Source: Bacteroidota bacterium (GTDB lineage Bacteria > Bacteroidota > Bacteroidia > B-17B0 > Aurantibacillaceae). Taken from it: a stretch of 57,546 bases of DNA. The notes under the pieces were generated by a model, which saw nothing but the letters and a program-made list of their open reading frames with translations, had not been told where the DNA came from and did no database searches. Shown here in pieces: positions 7,054 through 15,940 of this stretch. The DNA is taken from contig JACCXH010000072.1 of assembly GCA_013697245.1 (NCBI GenBank), positions 1 to 57,546 on the forward strand, read 5' to 3'. The stretch's first letter is position 1, and every line of letters starts with the position of its first letter. The position numbers and the translations under genes were made by a program.

Positions 7054-9078
7054 TTATTTCTCCATAATCATAAACTCTGTTCTACGATTTTTTGCCCTAC
7101 CCTCTTCTGTTGTATTCTCGGCTACCGGTTTATTTGAACCAAAACCTTTTGCGTTTATCCTATCACCATCAATTCCTAATTCTTCCAGAGAACTTTTTAC
7201 CGAAAAAGCACGATTGGTACTTAGTGCCTCGTTTGCTTTTGGATTACCTACATTATCCGTATGACCGTGGATCTCTATTTTTATACCCGGGTTTTCTTTT
7301 AAATAACCCGCAAAGGATTTTAATACTACCTTACTTTCTTTCGTTAGCTCAGCGCTGTTGGTGGCATAAAAAATATTATTTAATACAAACGTTTTTCCCG
7401 GCAAGGCTTCCTGCACTACCATTTTTATTTCTTTAGCAGGAGCTTCGTAGGTAAGATCTTTTACGCTTACTACTTTTGATAAAAAAGCTTGCTCTTCTTT
7501 TTTTACCGTAATTAAAATATCATCTTTTTGTTTTAAGTTTACCGCCGCCATAAATTGCCCACTCACACTATCAACTACTGCGTAGGTTTTTTCTTCGGTC
7601 CTAATATTTTTAAGCTCTACCACGGCGCCGGTAATTTCGTTACCAACATTATCTTTCACATCTCCTTTTATGAATGCGATCTGTTGCGGACGCGCTTCTT
7701 TATAAAGGTCAAATTTATAAAGATCAAAGCGCCCAACGCCTTTACCTCTTACTTTACCCTCATCGAAACTAAAAAAGTAACCCATTTTTGTATCTGTACT
7801 CACAAAAAAACCAACATCATCTGTGCCTCCATTAATTGGCGAACCAATGTTTTCAGGATCCTGCCATTCGCCTTTTTCGTCTTTACGCACATAAAAAATA
7901 TCCATGCCGCCAAAACCAAAATGTCCATCGCTGCTAAAATAAAGTGTTTCGCTATCACTGTGTATGAAGGGGGTTTTCTCATTACCTTTTGTATTTATTT
8001 TTGGCCCAAGATTTTTTGGTGTACTCCAAATATTTGTTCTAGGATCCTTTACAGTTACATAAAGATCAACGCCTCCAAAACCACCCGGCCTATCGCTTGC
8101 AAAATACAATGTAACACCATCTGCAGCAATAGTTGGCTGGCTATCCCAATAAACAGGGTGATTTACCACATTACTTAACTTACGAATAGGTTTCCATTCA
8201 TCATTTTGATTATCGCTAATATAAATATCAACGTTTGGCTGGTTGCCGCCTTCATCACGCTGCATAGCAAAATATAAATGTTTGTTATCGATAGAAATAC
8301 TACAACCACCTTGGTTATCCTCTTTCTCGTTAAAGGGGTAAGGCATTTCTTCTCCTTTATCAAACTCACCGGTTTTATCACGCACCGAATACATAAATAC
8401 TTCTACTTCTTTATCGCTGGTGTAAACTTTATCTTTATTGTTTGCTGGCATTTTTCGCACGTAATAACAATTTTTATCATCCGGCGAAATGTAGGCTAAA
8501 TACTCGTCGCGCTCTGTAGATACGCCTTTCACTACCTTAGGATCAAAAGGTACACCTTTTTTTAAAGCGCTTTCTTTCTTCATCGATTTCAACATTTCTT
8601 TTGCGTTATATATTTCACCGGCATAATCTTTTGCAAATTTTTTATCATCGTCATCTTTAAAGGCAACAAATTTTTCTAAATATTTTTTTGCCGAATCGTT
8701 CATGCTTCGTTCGTAATAATCAAAGCCAATATAATAATATGGCTCGCTGTGTATTTGCGGACACGATGCAATGGCTTTCATAAAGTAAGGCGTCATGGGT
8801 TTAAATGGCAGGCTTTCTAACTTAGCCCGCACGATCATTTCAAGTCCCATAAATAAATTAGCTTCTGCAAAATCAGGTTCTATTTGTAAACTCTCCATCA
8901 AAAAACTGATACGTTCGGGTTTTTTGTATTTCTTTTTATCAATGGCTTTTTCGTAAAGCTTCATGGCTTTTTTATCAATATCATCCCTGCAAAATGTTTT
9001 TGGCCCTGTATCGTCGTCTTGCGCAAAAGCGAAAATGTTGAGAGCAATAAATGGAAGTATTAAAAATATTTTTTTCAT
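7054..9078 (-). CDS. PorE-like TPR / PD40 propeller / OmpA envelope protein
   Basis: This 674-residue protein starts MKKIFLILPFIALNIF, with a signal peptide ending FAFA before QDDD. Longer starts upstream would spoil this signal. Domain order: TPR-like helices (about 25-165), then a WD40-like PD40 propeller with repeats such as LYFASDRPGGFGGVDLYV and LYFSSDGHFGFGGMDIFYV (about 190-440). Next is a carboxypeptidase-regulatory beta domain (about 460-540), and a C-terminal OmpA domain with GHTDNVGNPKANEALSTNRA. This is the architecture of PorE, a T9SS component of Porphyromonas that contacts peptidoglycan. Many Bacteroidota carry several paralogues with the same plan, so a T9SS role is likely but not proven. 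It stands alone on its strand. Confidence 0.86.
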   Translation of the reverse strand: MKKIFLILPFIALNIFAFAQDDDTGPKTFCRDDIDKKAMKLYEKAIDKKKYKKPERISFLMESLQIEPDFAEANLFMGLEMIVRAKLESLPFKPMTPYFMKAIASCPQIHSEPYYYIGFDYYERSMNDSAKKYLEKFVAFKDDDDKKFAKDYAGEIYNAKEMLKSMKKESALKKGVPFDPKVVKGVSTERDEYLAYISPDDKNCYYVRKMPANNKDKVYTSDKEVEVFMYSVRDKTGEFDKGEEMPYPFNEKEDNQGGCSISIDNKHLYFAMQRDEGGNQPNVDIYISDNQNDEWKPIRKLSNVVNHPVYWDSQPTIAADGVTLYFASDRPGGFGGVDLYVTVKDPRTNIWSTPKNLGPKINTKGNEKTPFIHSDSETLYFSSDGHFGFGGMDIFYVRKDEKGEWQDPENIGSPINGGTDDVGFFVSTDTKMGYFFSFDEGKVRGKGVGRFDLYKFDLYKEARPQQIAFIKGDVKDNVGNEITGAVVELKNIRTEEKTYAVVDSVSGQFMAAVNLKQKDDILITVKKEEQAFLSKVVSVKDLTYEAPAKEIKMVVQEALPGKTFVLNNIFYATNSAELTKESKVVLKSFAGYLKENPGIKIEIHGHTDNVGNPKANEALSTNRAFSVKSSLEELGIDGDRINAKGFGSNKPVAENTTEEGRAKNRRTEFMIMEK

Positions 9079-9252
9079 ATCAACGCTGTTCCAAAAGAAT
9101 ATAATCAAATATAAAGGCTTTGGCTACACTAATTTACTAAGATTTAATTTGTTTGTTTACGGGCTAATGTTAAAAAGCACTAACAAATGTTTATAACATA
9201 GAAAAACTAATACAATGGTACATGTTACATTTACTTAAAATAAAAAAAATTT

Positions 9253-11190
9253 ATGGAATATATTTTAAGATTTTGGTGGATAATCATCCCCGTGTTTTTA
9301 TTGGTTTTTTACAAATTAATTTTCAGGTTATTTGGTATCATTATTATACCCGAAGATAAAATTGGTTTAGTAACCAAAAAATTTGTTTTGTTTGGAAAAT
9401 CGGAATTACCTCCGGGCCGCATTATTGCGGTTGAAGGCGAAGCAGGTTTCCAGGCACAAACCTTAGCCCCGGGAATTTATTTCTGGAAATGGATCTGGCA
9501 ATTTGAGATCACCAAACAAGCTCTTACTGTTATTCCGCAAGGTAAAATTGGATTACTGGTGGCCAGGGACGGAAAAGAACTGGAAACAGGACATATTCTA
9601 GCACGTAAAGTGGAGTGTGATGGCTTTCAGGACACGGTGGCTTTTTTAACCAAAGGCGGCGCCAAAGGAAGACAAAGTGCCTACATTACTGCCGGGACTT
9701 ACCGAATAAATACCTTTTTGTTTGAAGTTTTTACGGTAGATATGTTTACCATTAACGAAAGTATGGTGGGCATTATTACCACTTTAGACGGTATGCCAAT
9801 TGAAGAAGGAAGTATTGCCGGTAAAGATGTTGCCGGGCATAATAACTTTCAGGATGCCGATGCATTTTTAAGAGCCGGCGGAAATAAAGGATTACAGCCT
9901 CAAACCATTTTAGCGGGCTCTTATTATATTAACCCATGGTTTGTAGGTGTTGAACAAATAAAAATGATGGAGATCCCTATTGGATACGTAGGAGTTGTTA
10001 TTAGCTATGTAGGGAAAGAAGGAAAAGATCTTAGCGGTATTGAATTTAAACACGGTAACATTGTAACCAAAGGCGAGAAAGGTGTTTGGGCAGAGCCATT
10101 AGGGCCGGGAAAATACCCTATCAATACTTTTATTATGCGTGTAGAACTAGTGCCTACTACAAATTTAGTTTTAAACTGGGCCAATGCCCGCAGCGAATCG
10201 CATCAATTAGATAAAAATTTAAGTACGATCACCGTTCGTTCAAAAGACGGTTTCCCGTTTAATTTAGATGTAAGCCAGATCATTCACATACCAACAACAG
10301 AAGCACCAAAAGTAATTGCGCGTTTTGGTAGCATGATGAATTTAGTTGGACAGGTGTTAGAGCCAACCATTGGTAACTATTTCCGTAACTCGGCGCAGGA
10401 CAGCGATGTAATTGCTTTCTTAAGCACCCGTAAGGAAAGACAGGACGCCGCTAAAAAACGGATTAGTGAGGTGTTAGACCAATATAACGTAAACGGGGTT
10501 GACACATTAATTGGTGACATTGTGCCGCCGGAAAGTTTAATGAAAACTTTGACCGATCGAAAAATTGCTGAAGAGCAAAACACCACCTTCGAAACGCAAA
10601 AACGTGCAGAGGTTACCCGCCAAACACTTGAAAAAGAAACAGCGGTTGCCGATATGCAAAAAGAGATTGTGAAGGCCGACCAGGGTGTGTTAATTGCCGA
10701 ACGTATTGCCGATGCAGCTGTTAAGAAAGCAACCGGTGAAGCAAGTGGTGTAAAAATTTCGTCGGTGGCAGAAGCGGATCGTTTAAAAATTATTGCGAAT
10801 GCTGATGCAGAAAAAACAAAAGTTACCGCCAATGCGGAAGCTGAAAAAATTAAAGCCCTGGCAAATGCGGAGGCCGAAAAAATTAGCGTAACCGGTAAAG
10901 CAGAAGCAGAGAAGATACTGGCAATTGGTAAATCAAATGCAGAATCGTATAAACTATCGGTTGAAGCTATGGGCGGTGATAACTTTACCAAGTTAAAAGT
11001 AACCGAACAAATAGGAAAAGAACGCATTAAAATAATACCGGAAGTATTAATTACCGGGAACGGTGATGGCCAGAATGGCCCTATTAACGGGCTTTTAGGC
11101 TTGCAATTATTGGATGGCATTTTGGATAGAAATAAGACCAAAGATGCCGATGATAAAAATGCGGGGGCTAAAACGGATGGGAAGAAATAA
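9253..11190 (+). CDS. flotillin-like SPFH domain protein with N-terminal repeats
   Basis: This 645-residue membrane protein has a transmembrane segment at about 7-32. Four related beta segments follow (about 32-88, 94-162, 166-236, 240-300), each with a GxxQ...(L/I)xxGxYxxN-type ending. An SPFH/band 7 domain covers about 300-430. A long coiled coil is rich in Ala/Glu, with repeated NAEAEKI-type units (about 450-575), and a polar tail ends the protein. Flotillins scaffold membrane microdomains and keep membranes fluid. The repeats before the SPFH domain are unusual compared with short flotillins such as YqfA/FloA. A conserved NfeD partner is not adjacent. It is monocistronic, with a hairpin at 11212-11238 downstream. 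Confidence 0.9.
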   Translation: MEYILRFWWIIIPVFLLVFYKLIFRLFGIIIIPEDKIGLVTKKFVLFGKSELPPGRIIAVEGEAGFQAQTLAPGIYFWKWIWQFEITKQALTVIPQGKIGLLVARDGKELETGHILARKVECDGFQDTVAFLTKGGAKGRQSAYITAGTYRINTFLFEVFTVDMFTINESMVGIITTLDGMPIEEGSIAGKDVAGHNNFQDADAFLRAGGNKGLQPQTILAGSYYINPWFVGVEQIKMMEIPIGYVGVVISYVGKEGKDLSGIEFKHGNIVTKGEKGVWAEPLGPGKYPINTFIMRVELVPTTNLVLNWANARSESHQLDKNLSTITVRSKDGFPFNLDVSQIIHIPTTEAPKVIARFGSMMNLVGQVLEPTIGNYFRNSAQDSDVIAFLSTRKERQDAAKKRISEVLDQYNVNGVDTLIGDIVPPESLMKTLTDRKIAEEQNTTFETQKRAEVTRQTLEKETAVADMQKEIVKADQGVLIAERIADAAVKKATGEASGVKISSVAEADRLKIIANADAEKTKVTANAEAEKIKALANAEAEKISVTGKAEAEKILAIGKSNAESYKLSVEAMGGDNFTKLKVTEQIGKERIKIIPEVLITGNGDGQNGPINGLLGLQLLDGILDRNKTKDADDKNAGAKTDGKK

Positions 11191-11211
11191 TTGGCCTCAC
11201 AGCCTCACCCT

Positions 11212-11240
11212 AAATCCCTCTCCAAAGGAGAGGGATTTTA
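11212..11240 (+). terminator. probable terminator hairpin after SPFH gene
   Basis: AAATCCCTCTCC (11212-11223) pairs perfectly with GGAGAGGGATTT (11227-11238) around an AAA loop, followed by TTATTATG. The CCCTCTCCnnnGGAGAGGG core is a motif I know to be widespread between genes in Bacteroidota, so it may be a dispersed repeat used as a terminator. Confidence 0.65.
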
Positions 11241-11241
11241 T

Positions 11242-11269
11242 TATGTTTGCTTACGCGTAAGTAAACATA
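11242..11269. repeat. 28-bp near-perfect palindrome
   Basis: TATGTTTGCTTAC (left arm) and GTAAGTAAACATA (right arm) flank a central GC, with one G/T wobble as the only imperfection. It directly abuts the preceding hairpin. It could be a second terminator stem for the SPFH transcript, or a dyad binding site. The cold-shock gene starts about 190 bases further on. Confidence 0.55.
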
Positions 11270-11409
11270 GTCATGTGGCATCAAAGAAATTCCGTAAGAT
11301 TTTTTTGATTTGTTTTTACGAAGGGTTAATACTTCCCATAATTCTTATCAAAATCACACATTATTAACCTAAAACTAAAGATTTGCTAAGAAAGCCCAGT
11401 GCTTTTTCG

Positions 11410-11417
11410 TATATTTG
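11410..11417 (+). promoter_or_regulatory. -7 box of the cold-shock protein promoter
   Basis: TATATTTG matches TAnnTTTG exactly. TTTG at 11382-11385 lies 24 bases upstream, slightly longer than the usual 19-23 spacing. Transcription would start around 11422, leaving a leader of about 40 bases before the ATG at 11463. Confidence 0.6.
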
Positions 11418-11462
11418 TATCTAACAACTTCCCCAAAGGGAACTAAAATTTTTAAAGAACAA

Positions 11463-11912
11463 ATGGCTAAATCGCAGGAAACGTATAGTAAAAAAGAAAA
11501 AGAAAGCAAGAAATTAAAAAAGAGGCAAGAGAAAGAAGAGAAAAAAGCCGAGCGTAAAGCCGGTGGTAAAAAAAGTTTTGAAGACATGATCGCTTATGTG
11601 GATGAATTTGGAAATTTAACCGATACACCACCAGATCCAAAAAAGAAAAAAGAATTAAATCTTGAAGATATACAACTTGGCGCTAAAATAGAAGCCGCCA
11701 TTGATCCCGCCGACCTTATCAGGAGAGGCAACATCAGTTTTTTTAACGAAGAAAAAGGTTACGGATTTATCCGCGACGAAAAATCGCAGGAAAGTATTTT
11801 CTTTCACGTTAACGGGTTACTAAGCCAGGTTAAAGAAAAAGACAAAGTAAGTTTTGAAACCGAAATGGGCCAAAAAGGTTTGAATGCCATTAAGGTAACT
11901 TTGGTTGCTTAG
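11463..11912 (+). CDS. cold-shock domain protein with charged N-terminal extension
   Basis: This 149-residue protein has a highly charged Lys/Glu-rich N-terminus (about 1-35, likely disordered), a middle segment with KSFEDMIAYVDEFGNLTDTPPD, and a C-terminal cold-shock OB fold. The fold carries GNISFFNEEKGYGFIRDE (RNP1-like) and SIFFHVNG (RNP2-like). It should bind single-stranded RNA/DNA. This extended form with the 'DEFGN-TPPDP' linker is common in Bacteroidota, in addition to the short 65-70-residue CspA type. The ATG at 11463 is chosen because the frame from 11415 overlaps the promoter region. A leader of about 40 bases would leave room for RNA-based cold regulation, but no thermosensor structure is evident by eye. 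Confidence 0.87.
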   Translation: MAKSQETYSKKEKESKKLKKRQEKEEKKAERKAGGKKSFEDMIAYVDEFGNLTDTPPDPKKKKELNLEDIQLGAKIEAAIDPADLIRRGNISFFNEEKGYGFIRDEKSQESIFFHVNGLLSQVKEKDKVSFETEMGQKGLNAIKVTLVA

Positions 11913-11987
11913 AAAGAAAGCTAAAATTATTTTATTTCGTATTTTTTGCAGACACAACTAGTTTCTGTTGTTGATTATTTTTTAAAA

Positions 11988-12107
11988 ATGGTTAAATTCG
12001 ATAGTACCCTAAACATTACAAAAATTCAGGTTATTAATCAAAAACAAGCAGATGACCTTACATTTTGTAAAGTAGTCAGGTGTAAGTGGTGTGATAATTC
12101 CTTGTAA
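11988..12107 (+). CDS. possible 39-residue small protein
   Basis: An ATG-initiated frame encodes MVKFDSTLNITKIQ... and ends FCKVVRCKWCDNSL, with a CX4CX2C cluster at the C-terminus. There is no recognised family and no clear promoter; it sits in the gap between the cold-shock gene and a small lipoprotein gene. It may be real, a remnant of a longer gene, or chance. Confidence 0.2.
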   Translation: MVKFDSTLNITKIQVINQKQADDLTFCKVVRCKWCDNSL

Positions 12108-12137
12108 GACAAACTGACTAGCTGACAAAAACGAAAA

Positions 12138-12467
12138 ATGACAATAAAAATTGCGTTGAATGTATTACTGACAGCTGTAATAGTAGCATGCGGAAAAAAG
12201 ACTGAGGTAAAAGGTGTTGTTTATTCAAGGCACAATATCCCAATGCCAAATGTATCAATCATACTGCAACAATACAAATCATCAGATTATCCGGAAAGGA
12301 CGTTTAAAAATGTTGCCGTTACAAATAACATTGGTGAGTATACTTATAATACTAAATTACCTCGTCGATATTCCAACGAACTTGAATGCAAATGTGACAG
12401 CGGTAGTGCTCAACGTAAAAAAATAAATATTGGCATAGAAAATACTATTGACATTTATTTAAAATAA
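12138..12467 (+). CDS. small lipoprotein with carboxypeptidase-regulatory-like domain
   Basis: This 109-residue protein has a lipoprotein signal (AVIVAC, Cys18). It is followed by a beta-sandwich of the carboxypeptidase regulatory-like/CarboxypepD_reg type: VKGVVYSRHNIPMPNVSIIL, then a turn NNIGEYTYNTKLP and a final beta strand IDIYLK. Such domains sit on Bacteroidota surface or periplasmic lipoproteins and often bind partners rather than catalyse. It stands alone, with about 225 bases before and 298 bases after it without another clear gene, which is loose packing compared with the rest of the window. Specific function unknown. Confidence 0.68.
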   Translation: MTIKIALNVLLTAVIVACGKKTEVKGVVYSRHNIPMPNVSIILQQYKSSDYPERTFKNVAVTNNIGEYTYNTKLPRRYSNELECKCDSGSAQRKKINIGIENTIDIYLK

Positions 12468-12765
12468 ATATCCATTCAATTAACGCGGACAATTACCAAG
12501 AAGTATCTGCGTGCAATCACCAAACTATAACATAGTGCAATTGCGTCAGGGGGCGGACGAGATCATTTCAAAGCCAATTTATTGTCTGGTCACTTCTACA
12601 AGCTCAGCGCAAGCTTACCAGAACTTTTTTCATTTGGCTTTGCTAATAAACATTTGTACATTTAATAAACGTTTCGTAGAGTAGACAAAGGATTTTTAAA
12701 AACGTATTGCGACTAGCTGCAAATCGTTATAACTAATAGAGTATAACTTCTCAGCTGAAAAAATT
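12468..12765. other. 298-base stretch without a gene
   Basis: No convincing gene is seen. It holds one inverted repeat, CAAAGCCAA (12569-12577) against TTGGCTTTG (12634-12642), separated by 56 bases. Upstream there is a GC-richer patch around GCGTCAGGGGGCGGACG (12544-12560). No promoter box upstream of the peptidase gene could be assigned with confidence. Confidence 0.4.
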
Positions 12766-14727
12766 ATGAATAAAAAATTAATTCCAACCCTTCGGAAGAC
12801 TTTCATATTAATACCTACTATTGTTTTCCTAATAGTTCTAACTTCATGTCAATCTAATTCGCAATCGGAAAACCTTCAAGAAGAAAAGGAATTGCCTGCG
12901 CCATTGATCGAGATGAAGGACTTTTTTAAAAACGGTAACAAGACTTCTCTTCTCATTTCTCCTGATGGTAATTATTTTAGTTATAGAGCCGACTACCGGG
13001 GAATGATGAATATTTTCGTACAGAAAACTAGTGATACTGTTGCATGGAGAGTTACCAATGATACGGTGCGTAGTATTCGTCGCTATTTTTGGAAAGGTAA
13101 CAGAATTGTATTTTCACAAGATATTGGAGGTGATGAAAATTACCAGTTGTTTTCGGTGAATGCTGACGGCAGCGACCTAAAAGGTTTAACAGTTTTCCCA
13201 GGTATAAATACAAATGTGATTGATGCACTAACGGAAATACCCGGCAAAGAAAAAGAACTTCTTGTTGGAATAAATAAAAGAGTTAGAGAGTGTTTAGACC
13301 CCTATTTACTAAACGTAGAAACCGGAGAGCTTAAACTATTATACACTAATAAAGAGAATTATAATACTTGGGTTACAGATAATCAAGGCGTTATTAGATT
13401 GGCATCCAAACCAGATGGCTTAGATATTACGTGGTACTATAAAAATAACGAGAAAGATGTTTTTTCGCCAATGATAACCGTATCTTTCGATGACCAATTT
13501 ACCGTTGGTTCATTTGATAAGGATAACAAAAATATTTATACCCTCAGTAACATTGGAAGAGACAAAGTGACTTTATCTGAATATGATCCTTTAACTAAAA
13601 AAGAAGTGAAAGAAATATTTAGTGATAACAACTATGATCTAGAAAAAATATTTTATGACCGAAAAAAGAAAAAGCTGGTTTCTGTTTCTTGGACAGGGGA
13701 AAAAAACGAAAGACATTTTTTTGATAAAGAATGGGAGAAAATACAAAAAGGACTTGACGACAAATTTAAAGATTACAGTATCATTATTGGTGGTTATGAT
13801 GACGCAAGGACAAAAGCCATAGTTGTAATATACAATGATCGTACTTGGCCAAAATTTTATTTTTACAACTTCAAAACAAAAGAAACAACAGAAGCTGCTA
13901 ATCCTTATCCATGGTGTAACGAAAAACAAATGAGCCATACTAAACCTATTACCTATAGAGCAAAAGACGGGTTGGTTATACATGGTTACCTCACATTACC
14001 GGTTGGTGTAGAAGCAAAGCGATTGCCTGTTGTTATAAATCCTCATGGTGGCCCTTGGACTAGAGATGAATGGGGTATCAATCCTGAAGTACAATTTTTA
14101 GCAAACCGTGGTTATGCTGTTTTGCAAATGGATTTCAGAGGAAGTACTGGATATGGTAAAAAGTTTTATAAGGCTGGATTTAAACAATGGGGCAAAAAGA
14201 TGCAAGATGATATTACGGATGGCGTTGAATGGTTGAAGAAGGAAGGAATTGCAGATGCTAAACGCATAGCTATTTATGGCGGAAGCTATGGAGGTAATGC
14301 AGTGCTATTTGGCGTTACATCAACACCTGACCTTTATGCCGCGGGTGTGGCAGACGTAGCCGCAAGTAATATGTTTACATTTATAAGATCATTAGCTCCT
14401 GAGTGGGGGCCTTACATTAAACAATTTTACGAAATGGTTGGCGATCCAAATGACCCGAAAGACAGTGTTATGTTAGCGGAAATCTCTCCATTATTTCATG
14501 TCGATAAAATTAAATCGCCATTATTTATTTCCTGCGGCGCCAACGACCCAAGAGTTAATAGAGCTGAAAGCGACCAAATTGTAGCCGCATTGAAGAAACG
14601 AGGTGTAGCTGTGGAATATATGGTAAAAAATGACGAAGGACATGGTTTTAGTAATCAGAAAAATCAGTTTGATTTTTATGAAGCTATGGAAAAATTTTTG
14701 GACAAGCATGTTAAAAATAAAAAATAA
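12766..14727 (+). CDS. S9 family prolyl oligopeptidase-like lipoprotein peptidase
   Basis: This 653-residue protein has a lipoprotein signal ending LTSC. An N-terminal beta-propeller (about 50-390) includes YRADYRGMMNIFVQ and GNRIVFSQDIGGDENYQLF. A C-terminal alpha/beta-hydrolase domain carries the catalytic triad: Ser507 in GGSYGGNA, Asp594 in GANDPRVNRA and His626 in DEGHGFS. These are the hallmarks of the S9C-type acylaminoacyl/dipeptidyl peptidases. Anchoring in the envelope suggests it trims oligopeptides in the periplasm or at the surface. The gene is transcribed alone and appears intact. Exact substrate preference (dipeptidyl versus acylaminoacyl) cannot be read from sequence. Confidence 0.93.
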   Translation: MNKKLIPTLRKTFILIPTIVFLIVLTSCQSNSQSENLQEEKELPAPLIEMKDFFKNGNKTSLLISPDGNYFSYRADYRGMMNIFVQKTSDTVAWRVTNDTVRSIRRYFWKGNRIVFSQDIGGDENYQLFSVNADGSDLKGLTVFPGINTNVIDALTEIPGKEKELLVGINKRVRECLDPYLLNVETGELKLLYTNKENYNTWVTDNQGVIRLASKPDGLDITWYYKNNEKDVFSPMITVSFDDQFTVGSFDKDNKNIYTLSNIGRDKVTLSEYDPLTKKEVKEIFSDNNYDLEKIFYDRKKKKLVSVSWTGEKNERHFFDKEWEKIQKGLDDKFKDYSIIIGGYDDARTKAIVVIYNDRTWPKFYFYNFKTKETTEAANPYPWCNEKQMSHTKPITYRAKDGLVIHGYLTLPVGVEAKRLPVVINPHGGPWTRDEWGINPEVQFLANRGYAVLQMDFRGSTGYGKKFYKAGFKQWGKKMQDDITDGVEWLKKEGIADAKRIAIYGGSYGGNAVLFGVTSTPDLYAAGVADVAASNMFTFIRSLAPEWGPYIKQFYEMVGDPNDPKDSVMLAEISPLFHVDKIKSPLFISCGANDPRVNRAESDQIVAALKKRGVAVEYMVKNDEGHGFSNQKNQFDFYEAMEKFLDKHVKNKK

Positions 14728-14851
14728 AGCGTGTACCTGCAAATACCAGGCTTGGCGGCTAAAACACTTAAAGCAAGCAATCGCAACAAGGATCTCACAT
14801 TAGGATTTACAATCTTCTTTTCATACATTTAGTATAACCAAAACAAAAACC

Positions 14852-15763
14852 ATGAAAACAATTAGACAACTAATTATTATTACTTGCTTAATTTTAATTT
14901 GTTCTCATGTAAAAGCAAATTCGCTATCCAACTCTCATCAAAAGAATACAATTACCCAAAAAGCACATAAAGGTGAGATAAATTTACTTTGGGCTTCAAC
15001 AAGTAAAGATGTTTTGGTAATTGCATCTACAATCGAAAAACAAGATCTTCCTGCAAAGGGCGTAAGCTATTTGGCCGATCTGAAATTTGGTTCCGGTACT
15101 GCAATTAATAAAAGCTTTGTGGTTTATAAAGGAAACGAGAGTTCGATAATAGTTACCGGCTTACAATCCGGAAAAGAATATTATTTCACCATCTATGAAG
15201 CAGATGCAAATGGCGATTATACTATAGCCGGACCTTCGCTCAACTCTTTGCAAGGTAAATACGATATGGGTAAAACAATACTTAGTTTAAAAACAACATT
15301 AGATAAAAACAACAACTATTTTATTGTAGAACGTAGCGATAATTCAGGCAACTGGAAAGAGATCGGAAAAATTGTTCTCTCAGAAAATTCTGCTAAACAT
15401 GGAGAATACTTCTTTACTGATAAAGGACTTTTGGGTGGAACTTATTATTATCGGATCAAACAACTTTTGGGCAATAAATATAATTACTCTTTACCTATTG
15501 AAGTAGTAGGTTATGAATTAACAAATGTTTTTGAAATTATAGCCTACCCTGATATTAAAAGTAAAACAGAATTTTCTGTTTTCAGTGATATGAATACGGA
15601 GCTTTCGATAACAGATGATATAGGTACTCGTGTTAAAAGCATTGTGCTCAACGATAAAAATGGTTACCAATTCAGCGTTAAAGATCTACCCGCAGGTATG
15701 TATGCTGTAAGCGGCAGCAATAGCCGTGGCACAATAACTCAAAAAATAACTCTATCAAAATAA
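14852..15763 (+). CDS. secreted protein with T9SS type A-like sorting domain
   Basis: This 303-residue protein has a signal peptide (MKTIRQLIIITCLILI...). A fibronectin-like beta region (about 40-125, SSIIVTGLQSGKEYYFTIYE) comes next, then a second beta region with YFIVERSDNSGNWKEIG. The C-terminal 75 residues resemble a T9SS type A sorting domain (LSITDDIGTRVKSI, VKDLPAGMYAVSGS, ITQKITLSK). Such proteins cross the outer membrane through the type IX system and are anchored or released. The usual PNP motif at the start of the domain is replaced by AYPDIKSKTEF, so the domain is slightly divergent. A TACATTTA box at 14824-14831 could be its -7 element. No enzymatic domain is seen. Confidence 0.72.
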   Translation: MKTIRQLIIITCLILICSHVKANSLSNSHQKNTITQKAHKGEINLLWASTSKDVLVIASTIEKQDLPAKGVSYLADLKFGSGTAINKSFVVYKGNESSIIVTGLQSGKEYYFTIYEADANGDYTIAGPSLNSLQGKYDMGKTILSLKTTLDKNNNYFIVERSDNSGNWKEIGKIVLSENSAKHGEYFFTDKGLLGGTYYYRIKQLLGNKYNYSLPIEVVGYELTNVFEIIAYPDIKSKTEFSVFSDMNTELSITDDIGTRVKSIVLNDKNGYQFSVKDLPAGMYAVSGSNSRGTITQKITLSK

Positions 15764-15940
15764 CATCTTTATAGGTTTGTAAAAACGTAAGGCCATTTGT
15801 TGGGAAGCTTTAAATGTAGCAGACTCTCAATAACCTTGATGGCGATCAACTTTAGGTGAGGACTTGTCTCCCATAATTGTAATGCGTATTTTTATAGTCA
15901 AAGACCGTTATTCATTAAAGCTCTTTATGCTTACCAATAA

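Noticed and set aside
7555-8178. 207-codon frame on the plus strand
   Set aside because: It is fully antisense to the PD40/OmpA gene, has no signal or domain, and has odd Ile/Phe/Cys-rich composition.
10377-11141. 254-codon frame on the minus strand
   Set aside because: It is the reverse shadow of the Ala/Glu repeat coiled coil of the SPFH protein; low-complexity codons keep the opposite frame open.
12468-12765. Integron attC-like site around the GC-rich patch and 56-base-spaced inverted repeat
   Set aside because: No RYYYAAC/GTTRRRY core pair could be found in the right arrangement, and no integrase is in the window.
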